Assembly: GCA_038318895.1 (NCBI GenBank)
Contig: JBBQCS010000001.1
Span: 62,001 to 126,000, forward strand
Reading direction: 5' to 3'
Origin: UBA11222 sp030652895
GTDB lineage: Bacteria; Pseudomonadota; Alphaproteobacteria; UBA11222
Length of the DNA: 64,000 nucleotides
The position numbers and the translations under genes are program-made. This document shows, piece by piece, positions 16,345 to 24,320 of this stretch (positions are counted from its first letter, which is position 1; each line of letters opens with the position of its first letter). The notes under the pieces were generated by a model. It did no database searches and was not told the DNA's origin. It worked only from the letters and a program-made list of their open reading frames with translations.

Positions 16345-17137
16345 AGCGCCAGAGTTTGACATGCCCGAATTTATTCCGGGAACAGTGTGGCTGGTAGGCG
16401 CCGGGCCTGGTGATCCAGGATTATTGACCCTGCTGGCGCTGCATGGGTTGCGCCATGCGGATGTGATCGTTTACGACGCCCTGGTAAATGCGGACATTCT
16501 GAAGCTCACCCGGCCCGGCGCCAATATGATCTATGCGGGTAAGCGGGGCGGGCGGCCATCCGCCAACCAGCCGGATATTTCGAGGACGCTGGTTGAACTG
16601 GCCAAAACAGGGCAGCGGGTGTTGCGCCTGAAAGGCGGTGACCCGTTTGTATTTGGCCGCGGTGGCGAAGAAGCCCTTAGCCTGGCGCAAAATGGCATTC
16701 GCTTTCGTATCGTTCCGGGAATCTCCGCCGGCATTGGAGGCCTGGCATACGCGGGAATTCCGGTGACGTTTCGCACCATCAATTCCGCGGTCACGTTTGT
16801 TACCGGGCATGATTCAGATGGCGGGACGCCCGCAGGTCTGGATTGGCAAGCCCTCGCAAAAGGTTCGCCGGTTATCGTCATATATATGGCATTGCGTCAG
16901 CTTGACGCCATTTCACAGCGTCTTATCGCGGCCGGGCGGCCGGGCGATGAAGCCGTTGCGCTGATCTCAAAGGCGACGACCGGCGAGCAGAAGGTTGTGC
17001 TGACGGATCTGAGCCACTGCGCCGCCAGGGCGCAGGAGGTGCAGCTACAGCCGCCGACCATGATGGTGGTGGGGCCGGTCGCAAAGTTGCATCAGGAACT
17101 GGATTGGATTGGCGTTATGAAAGCTACGCAGAATTAA
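16337..17137 (+). CDS. cobA: Uroporphyrinogen-III C-methyltransferase (SUMT)
   Basis: This is a 266-residue SAM-dependent enzyme that makes precorrin-2 from uroporphyrinogen III. VWLVGAGPGDPGLLTLLAL (18-36), YDALV, RLKGGDPFVFGRGGEE and VPGISAGIGG are textbook SUMT motifs. There is no CysG-type dehydrogenase/chelatase domain, so another enzyme must oxidise and metallate the product; the adjacent CbiX is the obvious partner. The gene overlaps cbiX by eight bases and its stop overlaps the convergent small gene by three to four bases. Confidence 0.94.
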   Translation: MAEAPEFDMPEFIPGTVWLVGAGPGDPGLLTLLALHGLRHADVIVYDALVNADILKLTRPGANMIYAGKRGGRPSANQPDISRTLVELAKTGQRVLRLKGGDPFVFGRGGEEALSLAQNGIRFRIVPGISAGIGGLAYAGIPVTFRTINSAVTFVTGHDSDGGTPAGLDWQALAKGSPVIVIYMALRQLDAISQRLIAAGRPGDEAVALISKATTGEQKVVLTDLSHCAARAQEVQLQPPTMMVVGPVAKLHQELDWIGVMKATQN

Positions 17138-17550
17138 TGCAGTGTCGGCAGATTTGATTCAAAGATCGACAGCAATTGCCGCAGGTCGTTTGTCTGGCGC
17201 AACATATACCCCGTACGGTCCGTAAGAACATAACTGCCATCCAGCCATCGCATGAGATTGAAATAAGGCTGCCGCGTTCCAAAAGTGAACAACACAACGC
17301 GCGATGCGCGTAACGGATCACCGGTCACTTCGTCACGTTGATCCCCAAGCAGCGTAAACCCGCACCACAAACCATGTGGTTGCTGCCGTGTGAACGATTC
17401 GCGTAATATGGCTATATCGTGCGGTGACAGACTGACCGGCAAATCGGATGGCAGCATGAAAACGGTAACGCCTTCGCTTGCCACTTTTCGCACACGCCGC
17501 GCGACTTGCGTTTTGCTGCGCGTTTCCGAAATGTCTACTGGAGTGGTCAT
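17134..17550 (-). CDS. Hypothetical protein, 138 aa
   Basis: I do not recognise this protein. It is basic at the N-terminus (RSKTQVARRVRKVASEG), then mixed alpha/beta with the segments VVLFTFGTRQPYFNLMRWLDG and VLTDRTGYMLRQTNDLRQLL. No signal peptide, membrane helix or metal motif is visible. Codon use and a clean ATG with few competing frames suggest it is real. It converges on cobA, with the stop codons overlapping. A CRP-like palindrome lies about 90 bp upstream of its start. Confidence 0.55.
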   Translation of the reverse strand: MTTPVDISETRSKTQVARRVRKVASEGVTVFMLPSDLPVSLSPHDIAILRESFTRQQPHGLWCGFTLLGDQRDEVTGDPLRASRVVLFTFGTRQPYFNLMRWLDGSYVLTDRTGYMLRQTNDLRQLLSIFESNLPTLH

Positions 17551-17965
17551 TTTCTGAACCCCTTTCTGCCCTGTCCCGCATTGTGGTCATAAGAGTGTTA
17601 ACACCACGTTTTGAAGGTAGGGTTTATGAGGGGGGGAACCAGTGATCGTGGTCACATGGATAGGGCTTGGTTTGGAGTTTCTTAACCAACCGGAAAGTCT
17701 GAACAGTCCGAACCTGCGGACCGTTTCAGCTATGAATGCCCACTTCCATTGAACTTGGCTTCCATCACGGCAAGACCATTCCCGCGTCCGGAAATTTTCT
17801 CGGGGCCGGTCCGCCAGTCATAGCGGGTAGGGCGCCGTCCCGGGGCTACATTCAATGTGTCTTCGCCGTCTAATGGATGTTGCGGTAAAGATATATATTT
17901 ATGGTTGTTGCGCGCACCAGGCCGCGCATAGATACATGTTATGTGGACGAAATCTCGCCCTTCGC
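17551..17965. other. 415-bp region without a supported gene
   Basis: Between the two minus-strand genes there is no recognisable coding sequence. A minus-strand frame from 17730 runs through into the YkvA gene, but its part outside YkvA has no start codon and resembles no family I know. The segment holds the CRP-like palindrome at 17641-17656, a run of seven G residues around 17630, and an AT-rich patch near 17890-17900. It may carry the promoter of the 17134-17550 gene. Confidence 0.4.
17641..17656. promoter_or_regulatory. CRP/FNR-family-like palindrome
   Basis: AGTGATCGTGGTCACA matches the GTGA-N6-TCACA spacing of CRP-type operators in all but the outermost base. It lies 91 bp upstream of the minus-strand hypothetical gene. 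No -10/-35 pair can be fixed with confidence. Confidence 0.25.
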
Positions 17966-18337
17966 CTATACCGTACCATCCTTTAAACGATGGAGATGGC
18001 TGGCGGCTTTTTCCTGATGCAGCGGGGTTAGATGGCCACGTACGATTGCGATCGCCGTCAGTAAGACAGTCAAATCGTCGGTAAACCCCAGGCCCGCAAT
18101 AAAATCCGGAATGATGTCCGTGGGGAGCACAAAGTAAGCCAGCGCGCCCAGCAGTACGGCTTTTACCTTGGGCGGCGTTTGGGGGTCCATTGCGCAAAAA
18201 TATGCCGCCAGCAGATCCGGCGCGAAGGGAATTTGCGCCACACTACGGCGAATCTTGGGCCAGAATCGCCCCCTCACGGTTTTTTCATTGTGTGCCACAA
18301 CCGCCGGCAACTGTATCCTCGGGTCATCGATATTCAT
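17966..18337 (-). CDS. YkvA family (DUF1232) small membrane-associated protein
   Basis: This 123-residue protein contains the DUF1232 core: a hydrophobic segment KAVLLGALAYFVLPTDIIPD followed by GLGFTDDLTVLLTAI at about residues 70-105. The DIIPDF and TDD residues are the family hallmark. Members are short proteins with one or two membrane helices and unknown function. The start at 18337 is preceded by AAGGAAGG and gives the usual family length; a frame extending to 18379 lacks a ribosome-binding site. It is divergent from the HSD10-like gene. Confidence 0.82.
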   Translation of the reverse strand: MNIDDPRIQLPAVVAHNEKTVRGRFWPKIRRSVAQIPFAPDLLAAYFCAMDPQTPPKVKAVLLGALAYFVLPTDIIPDFIAGLGFTDDLTVLLTAIAIVRGHLTPLHQEKAASHLHRLKDGTV

Positions 18338-18475
18338 GGAGCCTTCCTTTCCAAGCCATTCCATTATATGGGGCCTCATGATTTAGTGACAAGCCTTGTC
18401 GTGACTGTCGCAATCCGGTGTCCGGGATGCTACAAACGCCTTCAATAACCAGTCGAAATCAGGAGCGAACATATC

Positions 18476-19264
18476 ATGGACCTTAACAACAAAATTTCAG
18501 CAGTCATCACCGGTGGTGCTTCCGGCTTGGGAGAGGCGACAGCGCGGGAGCTGGCTGGCCTTGGCGTCAAGGTCGCGCTGTTTGACATGAACGCGGAGCG
18601 CGGCGAAAAAGTCGCTAAGGAAATTGGCGGCGTATTCTGCAATGTCAACGTTACAGACGAAGCCAGCGTCGTTGCCGGATTCGTAAAATCCCGTGCCGCC
18701 ATCGGCCAGGAACGTATCCTGATCAACTGCGCCGGCACTGGCATCGCCATGAAAACCGCCTCACGCGACAAGAAAAACGCGGGTGCCATCCTTTCGCATC
18801 CAATCGATCGTTTTGACACCATTATTCAAATCAATTTGGTTGGCACCTTCCGCTGCATCGCCAAATCGGCGGCGGGCATGATGAGCCTGGATCCGATCAT
18901 GGCGGATGGCGAACGCGGCGTTGTCATCAATACGGCGTCGGTCGCCGCCGAAGACGGGCAGGTGGGCCAGGCCGCCTATTCCGCATCCAAGAATGGCGTG
19001 GTCGGCATGACCCTGCCAATCGCCCGCGATCTGGCGCAGGAAGGCATTCGCTGTGTGACCATTTTGCCCGGTATTTTCAACACCCCATTGCTGGCTGGCG
19101 CTCCGGAAAATGTTAAAAAGGCTCTGGGCGCGCAGGTGCCGTTTCCATCACGTCTTGGCAATCCGGACGAATATGCCCGTCTGGCGCGCCATATCTGCGA
19201 GAACGAAATGCTGAACGGCGAAAGTATCCGTCTCGATGGGGCGATCCGCATGGCGCCGCGGTAA
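18476..19264 (+). CDS. HSD10-like short-chain dehydrogenase (3-hydroxyacyl-CoA dehydrogenase type 2)
   Basis: This is a 262-residue SDR. The cofactor loop TGGASGLGEA begins at residue 12; NCAG is at 84-87; the catalytic residues are S155, Y168 and K172 (in GQAAYSASK). The stretches INTASVAAEDGQVGQAAYSA and VPFPSRLGNPDEYA, with the ending IRLDGAIRMAPR, closely follow mitochondrial HSD17B10. That enzyme oxidises 3-hydroxyacyl-CoA esters, including branched short chains, with NAD+. A role in beta-oxidation or branched-chain acyl-CoA catabolism is inferred. It precedes mscL on the same strand but a hairpin separates them. Confidence 0.87.
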   Translation: MDLNNKISAVITGGASGLGEATARELAGLGVKVALFDMNAERGEKVAKEIGGVFCNVNVTDEASVVAGFVKSRAAIGQERILINCAGTGIAMKTASRDKKNAGAILSHPIDRFDTIIQINLVGTFRCIAKSAAGMMSLDPIMADGERGVVINTASVAAEDGQVGQAAYSASKNGVVGMTLPIARDLAQEGIRCVTILPGIFNTPLLAGAPENVKKALGAQVPFPSRLGNPDEYARLARHICENEMLNGESIRLDGAIRMAPR

Positions 19265-19304
19265 AATAAAATTTGGCAAAACTGAATGACCTGGATGCGG
19301 CCGT

Positions 19305-19319
19305 ACCGGCTTAGCCGGT
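19305..19319 (+). terminator. Short hairpin between HSD10-like gene and mscL
   Basis: ACCGGC (19305-19310) and GCCGGT (19314-19319) form a six-base-pair stem with a TTA loop, followed by CTTTAA. It is a weak terminator candidate that would separate the dehydrogenase from mscL. Confidence 0.4.
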
Positions 19320-19344
19320 CTTTAACTCCGGGGGGTGCGCAAGC

Positions 19345-19761
19345 ATGCTGGACGAATTCAAGAAATTCATTGCCAAAGGCAATGTCGTTGATATGGCCGT
19401 CGGCATTATCATCGGCGCGGCATTCACGGCTATTGTCACGTCGCTGGTAGGAGATATCCTCAATCCGGTAATGGGCGTCATTATCGGAGGCATAGACTTT
19501 TCGAACTACTATATTGATCTGTCGATGGGGAAATATGAATCCCTTGAGGCAGCCAAAAAGGCGGGTGCGCCGCTCATCATGTATGGGCAGTTTATCAATT
19601 CAATCATCAAATTTCTGATTGTGGCGCTGGTGGTATTCTTTTTGGTCAAGGGCGTGAACAGGCTGAAAACCAAAGAGGAAGAATCAGCAGCAAAGGCGCC
19701 CCCCAAACCGGCTGAAGAAGTGCTGCTATTGCGTGAAATTCGCGACGTCTTAAAGAAGTAA
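19345..19761 (+). CDS. mscL: Large-conductance mechanosensitive channel MscL
   Basis: This 138-residue channel protein releases solutes on hypo-osmotic shock. The N-terminus MLDEFKKFIAKGNVVDMAVG leads into TM1 (GIIIGAAFTAIVTSLVGDI) with the gate-forming small residues. TM2 (FLIVALVVFFLVKGVNRL) and a charged cytoplasmic helix ending LLLREIRDVLKK complete the fold. Length and motifs are standard. GGGGGG upstream acts as the ribosome-binding site. A perfect hairpin terminator follows 20 bp after the stop. Confidence 0.96.
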   Translation: MLDEFKKFIAKGNVVDMAVGIIIGAAFTAIVTSLVGDILNPVMGVIIGGIDFSNYYIDLSMGKYESLEAAKKAGAPLIMYGQFINSIIKFLIVALVVFFLVKGVNRLKTKEEESAAKAPPKPAEEVLLLREIRDVLKK

Positions 19762-19780
19762 CAGGTTAGCTTTGGGAATT

Positions 19781-19823
19781 ACCGCAGGCCTGCATCGATA
19801 AATTTGCGATGCAGGCCTGCGGT
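19781..19823. terminator. Perfect 17-bp hairpin, bidirectional terminator
   Basis: ACCGCAGGCCTGCATCG (19781-19797) and its exact reverse complement (19807-19823) flank the 9-base loop ATAAATTTG. It lies between the convergent mscL and amidohydrolase genes and can end transcription from both sides, although there is no long T run. Confidence 0.75.
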
Positions 19824-19833
19824 GATACGTACT

Positions 19834-20991
19834 TTACTCCGCCGCCTGCTTCTGCATGCGCCAGGACAGGTTACCGGCAGGCAGGTTAAACACCCGCGCG
19901 ACATTGTCGCGCATGATCGCCTGGCGCTGCGCCTCGGTCAGATCGCCGGTGTGCTGCTCCAGCAAAGCCTGCGATTTCGGCCAGGTCGAATCCGTGTGCG
20001 GAAAATCATTCGCCCACAGCAATTGTGATGCATCCAGCAGTCCGGCGGACACCGAGCGGAACGCCACCCAGTCATCCTGAAAGGTCATCCAGACATTGCT
20101 TTTCAGATATTCGCTGGGCAGTTTGGTCAGGCCTTTGATGATTCCGTTTTGGGCGTGATTAAACGCCGCATGGTCCATGCGATACATGTAATGCGGCATC
20201 CAGCCGGCGTCGCCTTCGGCGCACACCAGCTTCAGTTCTGGAAACCGTTCGAAGGCCCCGCCCAGCACGATAGTGCCGACCACGTCCTGCACGGCGCGGA
20301 TGATGCCAAGGAAAGCATTGATCGGATGGCCCCGGCGATTATCGTAAATGCCGCCGCCGCGCGCCGTCAGAATATGAAAGCAGACCGGCAGATCCAGATC
20401 GGTGGCGCACTGCCACAGCGCGTCATAGTCCGGATGGTCATAGTCCTCATACCCTGGAAATCCCGGCATCATCATGCCGATATGGCCCATTTCCTTGGCG
20501 CGCCGGAAATCATCTATGGCGCTGTCAATATCACGCACGGGCGTCATGGCCAGCCCGAACAACCGGTTGGGGGAATCAGCACAAAAGCCCTGCAGCCAGC
20601 GGTTATACGCCTTCATGCAGGCGTCCTTGTAATCCATGTCGCGGTGAATGCACAACGCCATGCCCAGCGAAGCGTAGATGATTTCCGCGGCAATGCCATC
20701 GCGATCCTGGTACGCGGCCCGCGCCTTGCCGTCATAGCCGCCATCGCGCACTTCGGCCCACGTCATTGCCTGGGCGCGTTTGGCGCGTTCGGCCACCGTA
20801 AGCCCGGCGCCGTCGATGAAGCCGATCGGCGCGGAGCGCTTCATGCCCTCCACGAGATACATCTCGGCGCCATCTTCGCGTTTCACCACGCGTGGGGCGG
20901 TGTCACGATATTTCGGATCAATGAAATCCACATAACAATTTGGCGGCTCGACAATATGGCTATCAGCGGAAATGGTGCCTTGCGGGATCAT
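19834..20991 (-). CDS. Amidohydrolase family 2 protein, tandem copy A
   Basis: This 385-residue TIM-barrel amidohydrolase (PF04909) has the N-terminal metal site degenerate to ADSHIVEPP. A barrel His lies in VCFHILTARGGG. The conserved AEGDAGWMPHYMYRMDHAA and the C-terminal ANDFPHTDSTWP loop, with the probable metal Asp, are present. The nearest neighbour upstream (21142-22302) is a clear paralogue sharing most of these blocks word for word. Related enzymes are decarboxylases or hydrolases of aromatic and cyclic acids; substrate unknown. Its 3' end meets the mscL terminator. A TATAAT-containing motif lies 45 bp upstream. Confidence 0.86.
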   Translation of the reverse strand: MIPQGTISADSHIVEPPNCYVDFIDPKYRDTAPRVVKREDGAEMYLVEGMKRSAPIGFIDGAGLTVAERAKRAQAMTWAEVRDGGYDGKARAAYQDRDGIAAEIIYASLGMALCIHRDMDYKDACMKAYNRWLQGFCADSPNRLFGLAMTPVRDIDSAIDDFRRAKEMGHIGMMMPGFPGYEDYDHPDYDALWQCATDLDLPVCFHILTARGGGIYDNRRGHPINAFLGIIRAVQDVVGTIVLGGAFERFPELKLVCAEGDAGWMPHYMYRMDHAAFNHAQNGIIKGLTKLPSEYLKSNVWMTFQDDWVAFRSVSAGLLDASQLLWANDFPHTDSTWPKSQALLEQHTGDLTEAQRQAIMRDNVARVFNLPAGNLSWRMQKQAAE

Positions 20992-21027
20992 GACGATCTT
21001 CCTCCGGTTGGTTCGTTCAATTAACTC

Positions 21028-21043
21028 TGATCATAATTATAAA
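21028..21043 (-). promoter_or_regulatory. Shared upstream motif, copy A
   Basis: The plus-strand sequence TGATCATAATTATAAA contains on the minus strand a perfect TATAAT (21036-21041) and the palindrome TGATCA. Its first eleven bases recur exactly upstream of the paralogous gene at 22368. It is 37 bp upstream of the copy A start. It could be a -10 element with an overlapping operator; no good -35 is seen. Confidence 0.4.
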
Positions 21044-21095
21044 GGGAAATGGCTGCCGATTTGAAGGAAATTCTTCCTGTCAGGGGATCACAACG

Positions 21096-21124
21096 CAAAA
21101 GAGGCCCGGCCAGGAAGGCCGGGC
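21096..21124 (-). terminator. GC-rich hairpin terminator of amidohydrolase copy B
   Basis: GCCCGGCC (21104-21111) pairs perfectly with GGCCGGGC (21117-21124) around a five-base loop. Read on the minus strand, CTCTTTT follows the stem, as expected of an intrinsic terminator for the gene ending at 21142. Confidence 0.75.
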
Positions 21125-21141
21125 GCTGACGTGGAAATGGC

Positions 21142-22302
21142 CTATTCCGCGGCCAGCTTGTTCATCTGCCAGGACTCGTTTCCTGCGGGCAGGTTGAACA
21201 GTGACGCCACATTATCGCGCATAATCCGCTGGCGCTGCGCGTCCGTCAGCTTGCGCGCATGTTCGTTGAGCAATTCCTGTGATTTGGGCCAGGTGGAATC
21301 CGTGTGCGGAAAATCATTGGCCCAGATCAGCTGTTTGTCATTCAGCAGATGCGCTGTCTCGAAGGCGACCCAGTCGTCCTGGAAGGTCATCCAGACATTG
21401 TTCTTCAAATATTCGCTGGGCAATTTGGTCAGCCCACGGAGGAGACCGCCGACCACGTTGAACTTGGCCGCATGATCCATGCGGTACATGTAATGCGGCA
21501 TCCAGCCTGCATCACCTTCGGCGCACACCAGTTTCAGCTTCGGGTGGCGCTCAAACACACCACCCAGCACCATCATGCCGATCACATCCTGCACCGCGCG
21601 GATAATGGTCATGAAGCTGTTCATCGCATGGCCCCGGATCGGGTTGCTCTTGCGCGACATGCCACCGGATTTCGAGGTCAGAATATGAAAGCAGATCGGC
21701 AGGCCCAGATCGGCGGCGCATTCCCACAGCGCATCATAGGACGGATGGTCGTAATCTTCATGCACCGGCTCGCCCGGCATCATCATGCCGACAAAACCCA
21801 TTTCCTTGGCGCGGCGGAAGTCCTCGATGGCGCTATCCACAGACAGCACCGCCGTCATCGCCAGCCCGAACAGCCGGTTGGGCAAGCCACCGCAAAATGT
21901 TTCCAGCCAGCGGTTATAGGCCTGCATACAGGCGTTTTTATAGTCCGGGTCGGGATGGGTGCACAGCGCCATGCCGACCGAGGCATACAGCACTTCGGCG
22001 GCGATACCGTCCCGAATCTGGTCGGCCTCGCGCGCCTTGGCGTTCCAGCCCGCCAGTCTTGTGTCCGAAAACTTGATTGTTTCAACCCGCGCCTTGCGGT
22101 CCGGGATCGAATAGCCCGCGCCATCTAGCAGCGCCAGCGGAATATTACGTTTCAGATCCTTGATCACATAATGCTCGGACCCATCGGGCCGGGCTTCGAT
22201 GCGAGGCGCGTCCGCGCGATATTTCGGATCAATAAAGTCAATATAGCAATGCGGCGGTTCCGACACATGGCTGTCGGCGGAAATGGCGCCTCTGGGTATC
22301 AT
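21142..22302 (-). CDS. Amidohydrolase family 2 protein, tandem copy B
   Basis: This 386-residue PF04909 protein is paralogous to the gene just downstream. Both begin MIP.G.ISADSH and share YVDFIDPKYR or a close variant, DGIAAE, YNRWL, AEGDAGWMPHYMYRMDHAA, NNVWMTFQDDWVAF or a close variant, and ANDFPHTDSTWPKSQ. The N-terminal metal motif is likewise ADSH. Differences cluster in the loop at about residues 45-75 and in the barrel face around 205-225 (CFHILTSKSGGMSRKSNP), which could change substrate. The pair is a local duplication, each gene with its own upstream motif and a terminator between them. Confidence 0.86.
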   Translation of the reverse strand: MIPRGAISADSHVSEPPHCYIDFIDPKYRADAPRIEARPDGSEHYVIKDLKRNIPLALLDGAGYSIPDRKARVETIKFSDTRLAGWNAKAREADQIRDGIAAEVLYASVGMALCTHPDPDYKNACMQAYNRWLETFCGGLPNRLFGLAMTAVLSVDSAIEDFRRAKEMGFVGMMMPGEPVHEDYDHPSYDALWECAADLGLPICFHILTSKSGGMSRKSNPIRGHAMNSFMTIIRAVQDVIGMMVLGGVFERHPKLKLVCAEGDAGWMPHYMYRMDHAAKFNVVGGLLRGLTKLPSEYLKNNVWMTFQDDWVAFETAHLLNDKQLIWANDFPHTDSTWPKSQELLNEHARKLTDAQRQRIMRDNVASLFNLPAGNESWQMNKLAAE

Positions 22303-22367
22303 GGCTCGCTCTCCCTATTGCTTTGAACAGCCCTCTTCCGGGGCGATTACGGCACGTCTCTAATTTA

Positions 22368-22380
22368 TGATCATAATTTA
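22368..22380 (-). promoter_or_regulatory. Shared upstream motif, copy B
   Basis: TGATCATAATT recurs here exactly, 66 bp upstream of the amidohydrolase copy B start, within the near-symmetrical TAATTTATGATCATAATTTA (22361-22380). The matching motif before copy A suggests both paralogues answer to the same regulator. Confidence 0.4.
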
Positions 22381-22419
22381 GATGGAAGCTGTCAAGTAGC
22401 TTTTATATGTATAGCAGTC

Positions 22420-22710
22420 CGGGAATACCGATTTGATTGGCGTATCAGCGAGACCCAAAGTGATCGTTGCGGGGAACACCGTCTGACATTTGAACAGGCG
22501 TGGGAATTTGGAATACGGCTAGCCGATAAATTGCTGGCGTTTGGCCCTAAACCCGGCGATGGGGTAGGGGTGCTGGAAGATAATTGCGCCGAAGCGGCGG
22601 ATTTCTTCCTGGCTGGAGCGATCGCCGATATTATCCGTATGCCGATGTATCCACGCAACGGGTTCTATCTGACACCCCCGATAGAGCTGGGTGATAACAT
22701 CAAGCGCTAG
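22420..22710 (+). pseudogene. Remnant of an AMP-dependent acyl-CoA synthetase
   Basis: One open frame of 96 codons, ending at the TAG 22708-22710, reads like residues 20-100 of an AMP-forming acyl-CoA synthetase. It contains LTFEQAWEFGIRLADKLLAF, KPGDGVGVLEDN, and then IRMPMYPRNGFY. The frame has no start codon (upstream codons run back without ATG, GTG or TTG in a sensible position). The adenylation motifs and whole catalytic body are missing. The frame also ends abruptly after unrelated codons. It is therefore a truncated relic beside the amidohydrolase pair. The 250 bp after it (22711-22959) hold no gene I can recognise. Confidence 0.6.
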
Positions 22711-22959
22711 GAACTGCCCGAACCGCGCTGGGCCCGGCATACGCGGCGGGTAGCCGGAAGCTGAACGGGCACCAGTGATGGAGCATTAGACCTCCGCGCC
22801 CGATGAGGGAAAGTTGTCCACAGACATTTCTCAATTTTTTGCGATTGCGGCATAGACGACGCATGTCAGGCAAGCTACACTCCATTGTGGTAGCGGAGAT
22901 GTTGGCTACCAAATCTAGACCGGTTCGAGGACCTATCCGTCAGACAAGGGGAGCCGCTT

Positions 22960-23475
22960 ATGGGCAGTAGCAGTCCGGCATTCAATACCCACGACACGGC
23001 AGAGCTAGACACAAATCCTATCGATATGATTGAACAGGTAACCGGGGCCAGGGATTGGCCTTTTGAGCGGGAGTCGGATGTCGAACTGACCCTGTTCAGC
23101 GGCGGAAAATGGACAGATTTCCGTCTTGGTTTCAACCATCTGACCGAATGCGACGCAGTGCAGTTGACGTTGATGTTTGAGGCAAGGGTGCCTGAAACGC
23201 GCCAGAATGAAGTGTTTCATTTGCTTGCGTTGGTTAATGCACGCAACTGGCTGGGACATTTTGACTGGTGGGAAGAAGAGCGCGCGGTGATGTTCCGCTA
23301 TGGGGTGCCTATGCGCGGCGCGGCGCTGTCCTATGGGCAGGCTGAAGACATTATTGATCTGGCGCTGGAAGCCTGCGAGATGTTCTTCCCTGCGCTGCAA
23401 TATGTATTATGGGGCGGTATGCCCGCGAACCAGGCGGTCAACGCCTGCATGATGGAAACCATGGGAGAAGCGTGA
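22960..23475 (+). CDS. YbjN domain-containing protein
   Basis: This 171-residue acidic cytoplasmic protein has a YbjN-type fold. DWPFERESDVELTL is followed by a strand-rich middle, ALVNARNWLGHFDWWEEERAV, and a C-terminal helix ending in AVNACMMETMGEA. In alphaproteobacteria this gene very often sits immediately before proC, as it does here. The family resembles type III secretion chaperones in fold; its function in this setting is not established. The ATG is preceded by AAGGGGAG. The stop codon overlaps the GTG start of proC (GTGA). Confidence 0.87.
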   Translation: MGSSSPAFNTHDTAELDTNPIDMIEQVTGARDWPFERESDVELTLFSGGKWTDFRLGFNHLTECDAVQLTLMFEARVPETRQNEVFHLLALVNARNWLGHFDWWEEERAVMFRYGVPMRGAALSYGQAEDIIDLALEACEMFFPALQYVLWGGMPANQAVNACMMETMGEA

Positions 23476-24311
23476 CTACAATATCCCCTGACACGGCCAT
23501 ATCATTTACCGGCGCCCTGGTGCTGGTTGGCGCCGGCAAGATGGGCGACGCATTGTTGCGCGGCTGGCTTGGTCGGGGCCTGCCGGGGCGGCAGATCGTC
23601 ATTTTCGAACCCGCGCCAAGTGCCGAGTTACTGGCCCTCGCCACCGAGCAAGCGATTCGGCTGAACCCGGCAGTGACGGATGTCACCGACGCGGCGGTAC
23701 TGGTGCTGGCGGTAAAACCACAAGCCATGCAGGATGTGTTGCCGCGATTTATTCCCCTGACGCGGGACGGCGCGCTGGTGCTGTCGATTGCGGCGGGAAA
23801 GCCGGTTCGTTTCTTTGAACAGGTTTTCACGGGCGCGGCCATTGTCCGCGCTATGCCCAACACGCCGGCGGCCATTGGGCAGGGCATGAGCGTCCTGTGC
23901 GCCAACGCCCGCGTCACACCAGCGCAACGGGGACTGGCGACGGCCCTGCTTGGCGCTGTGGGCGAAGTAGCATGGATTGACGATGAAGCGCTGATGGACC
24001 CGGTTACAGCGGTTTCCGGCAGCGGTCCCGCTTATGTGTTTTTACTTATCGAAGCGCTGGCCCAGGCGGGTGAGAAGGCAGGGCTTGATATGGCGCTCGC
24101 CTATCGCCTGGCGTTAACAACGGTAAAGGGGGCGGGTGCGCTGGCGGCGCAGTCTGATCTTCCCGCCTCCACCTTGCGGGAAAATGTAACCAGCCCCGGC
24201 GGCACTACGGCGGCGGCCCTTGAGGTGCTGATGCGGCCTGATGGATTGCCAAGCCTGATGGATGAGGCGATAGCTGCGGCGGCCCGCCGCTCCCGCGAAC
24301 TGGCGAAGTAG
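23472..24311 (+). CDS. proC: Pyrroline-5-carboxylate reductase
   Basis: This 279-residue enzyme reduces P5C to proline with NAD(P)H. The Rossmann motif VGAGKMGDALLRGWL, the segment VLAVKPQAM, and RAMPNTPAAIGQGM are present. The C-terminal dimer signature reads TAVSGSGPAYVFLLIEALAQ and then ENVTSPGGTTAAAL. The start is taken as GTG at 23472, overlapping the YbjN stop and preceded by GGGAG. A frame starting at 23409 would run inside the YbjN gene and add a sequence unlike ProC. Translational coupling with YbjN is likely. Confidence 0.94.
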   Translation: MTTISPDTAISFTGALVLVGAGKMGDALLRGWLGRGLPGRQIVIFEPAPSAELLALATEQAIRLNPAVTDVTDAAVLVLAVKPQAMQDVLPRFIPLTRDGALVLSIAAGKPVRFFEQVFTGAAIVRAMPNTPAAIGQGMSVLCANARVTPAQRGLATALLGAVGEVAWIDDEALMDPVTAVSGSGPAYVFLLIEALAQAGEKAGLDMALAYRLALTTVKGAGALAAQSDLPASTLRENVTSPGGTTAAALEVLMRPDGLPSLMDEAIAAAARRSRELAK

Positions 24312-24320
24312 CGCTGCGAT

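Noticed and set aside
17730..18197. A 155-codon minus-strand frame overlapping the YkvA gene
   Set aside because: The start and first third lie within YkvA in another frame, and the rest has no start codon or recognisable family.
20149..22128. Long plus-strand frames of 291 and 274 codons opposite the amidohydrolases
   Set aside because: They are antisense shadows of GC-rich genes; their composition is His/Arg-rich and matches no family, while the minus-strand proteins have clear motifs.
22905..22940. T-loop-like GGTTCGAGGACC suggesting a tRNA
   Set aside because: The flanking bases do not pair as a T stem and no acceptor or anticodon arm can be drawn.
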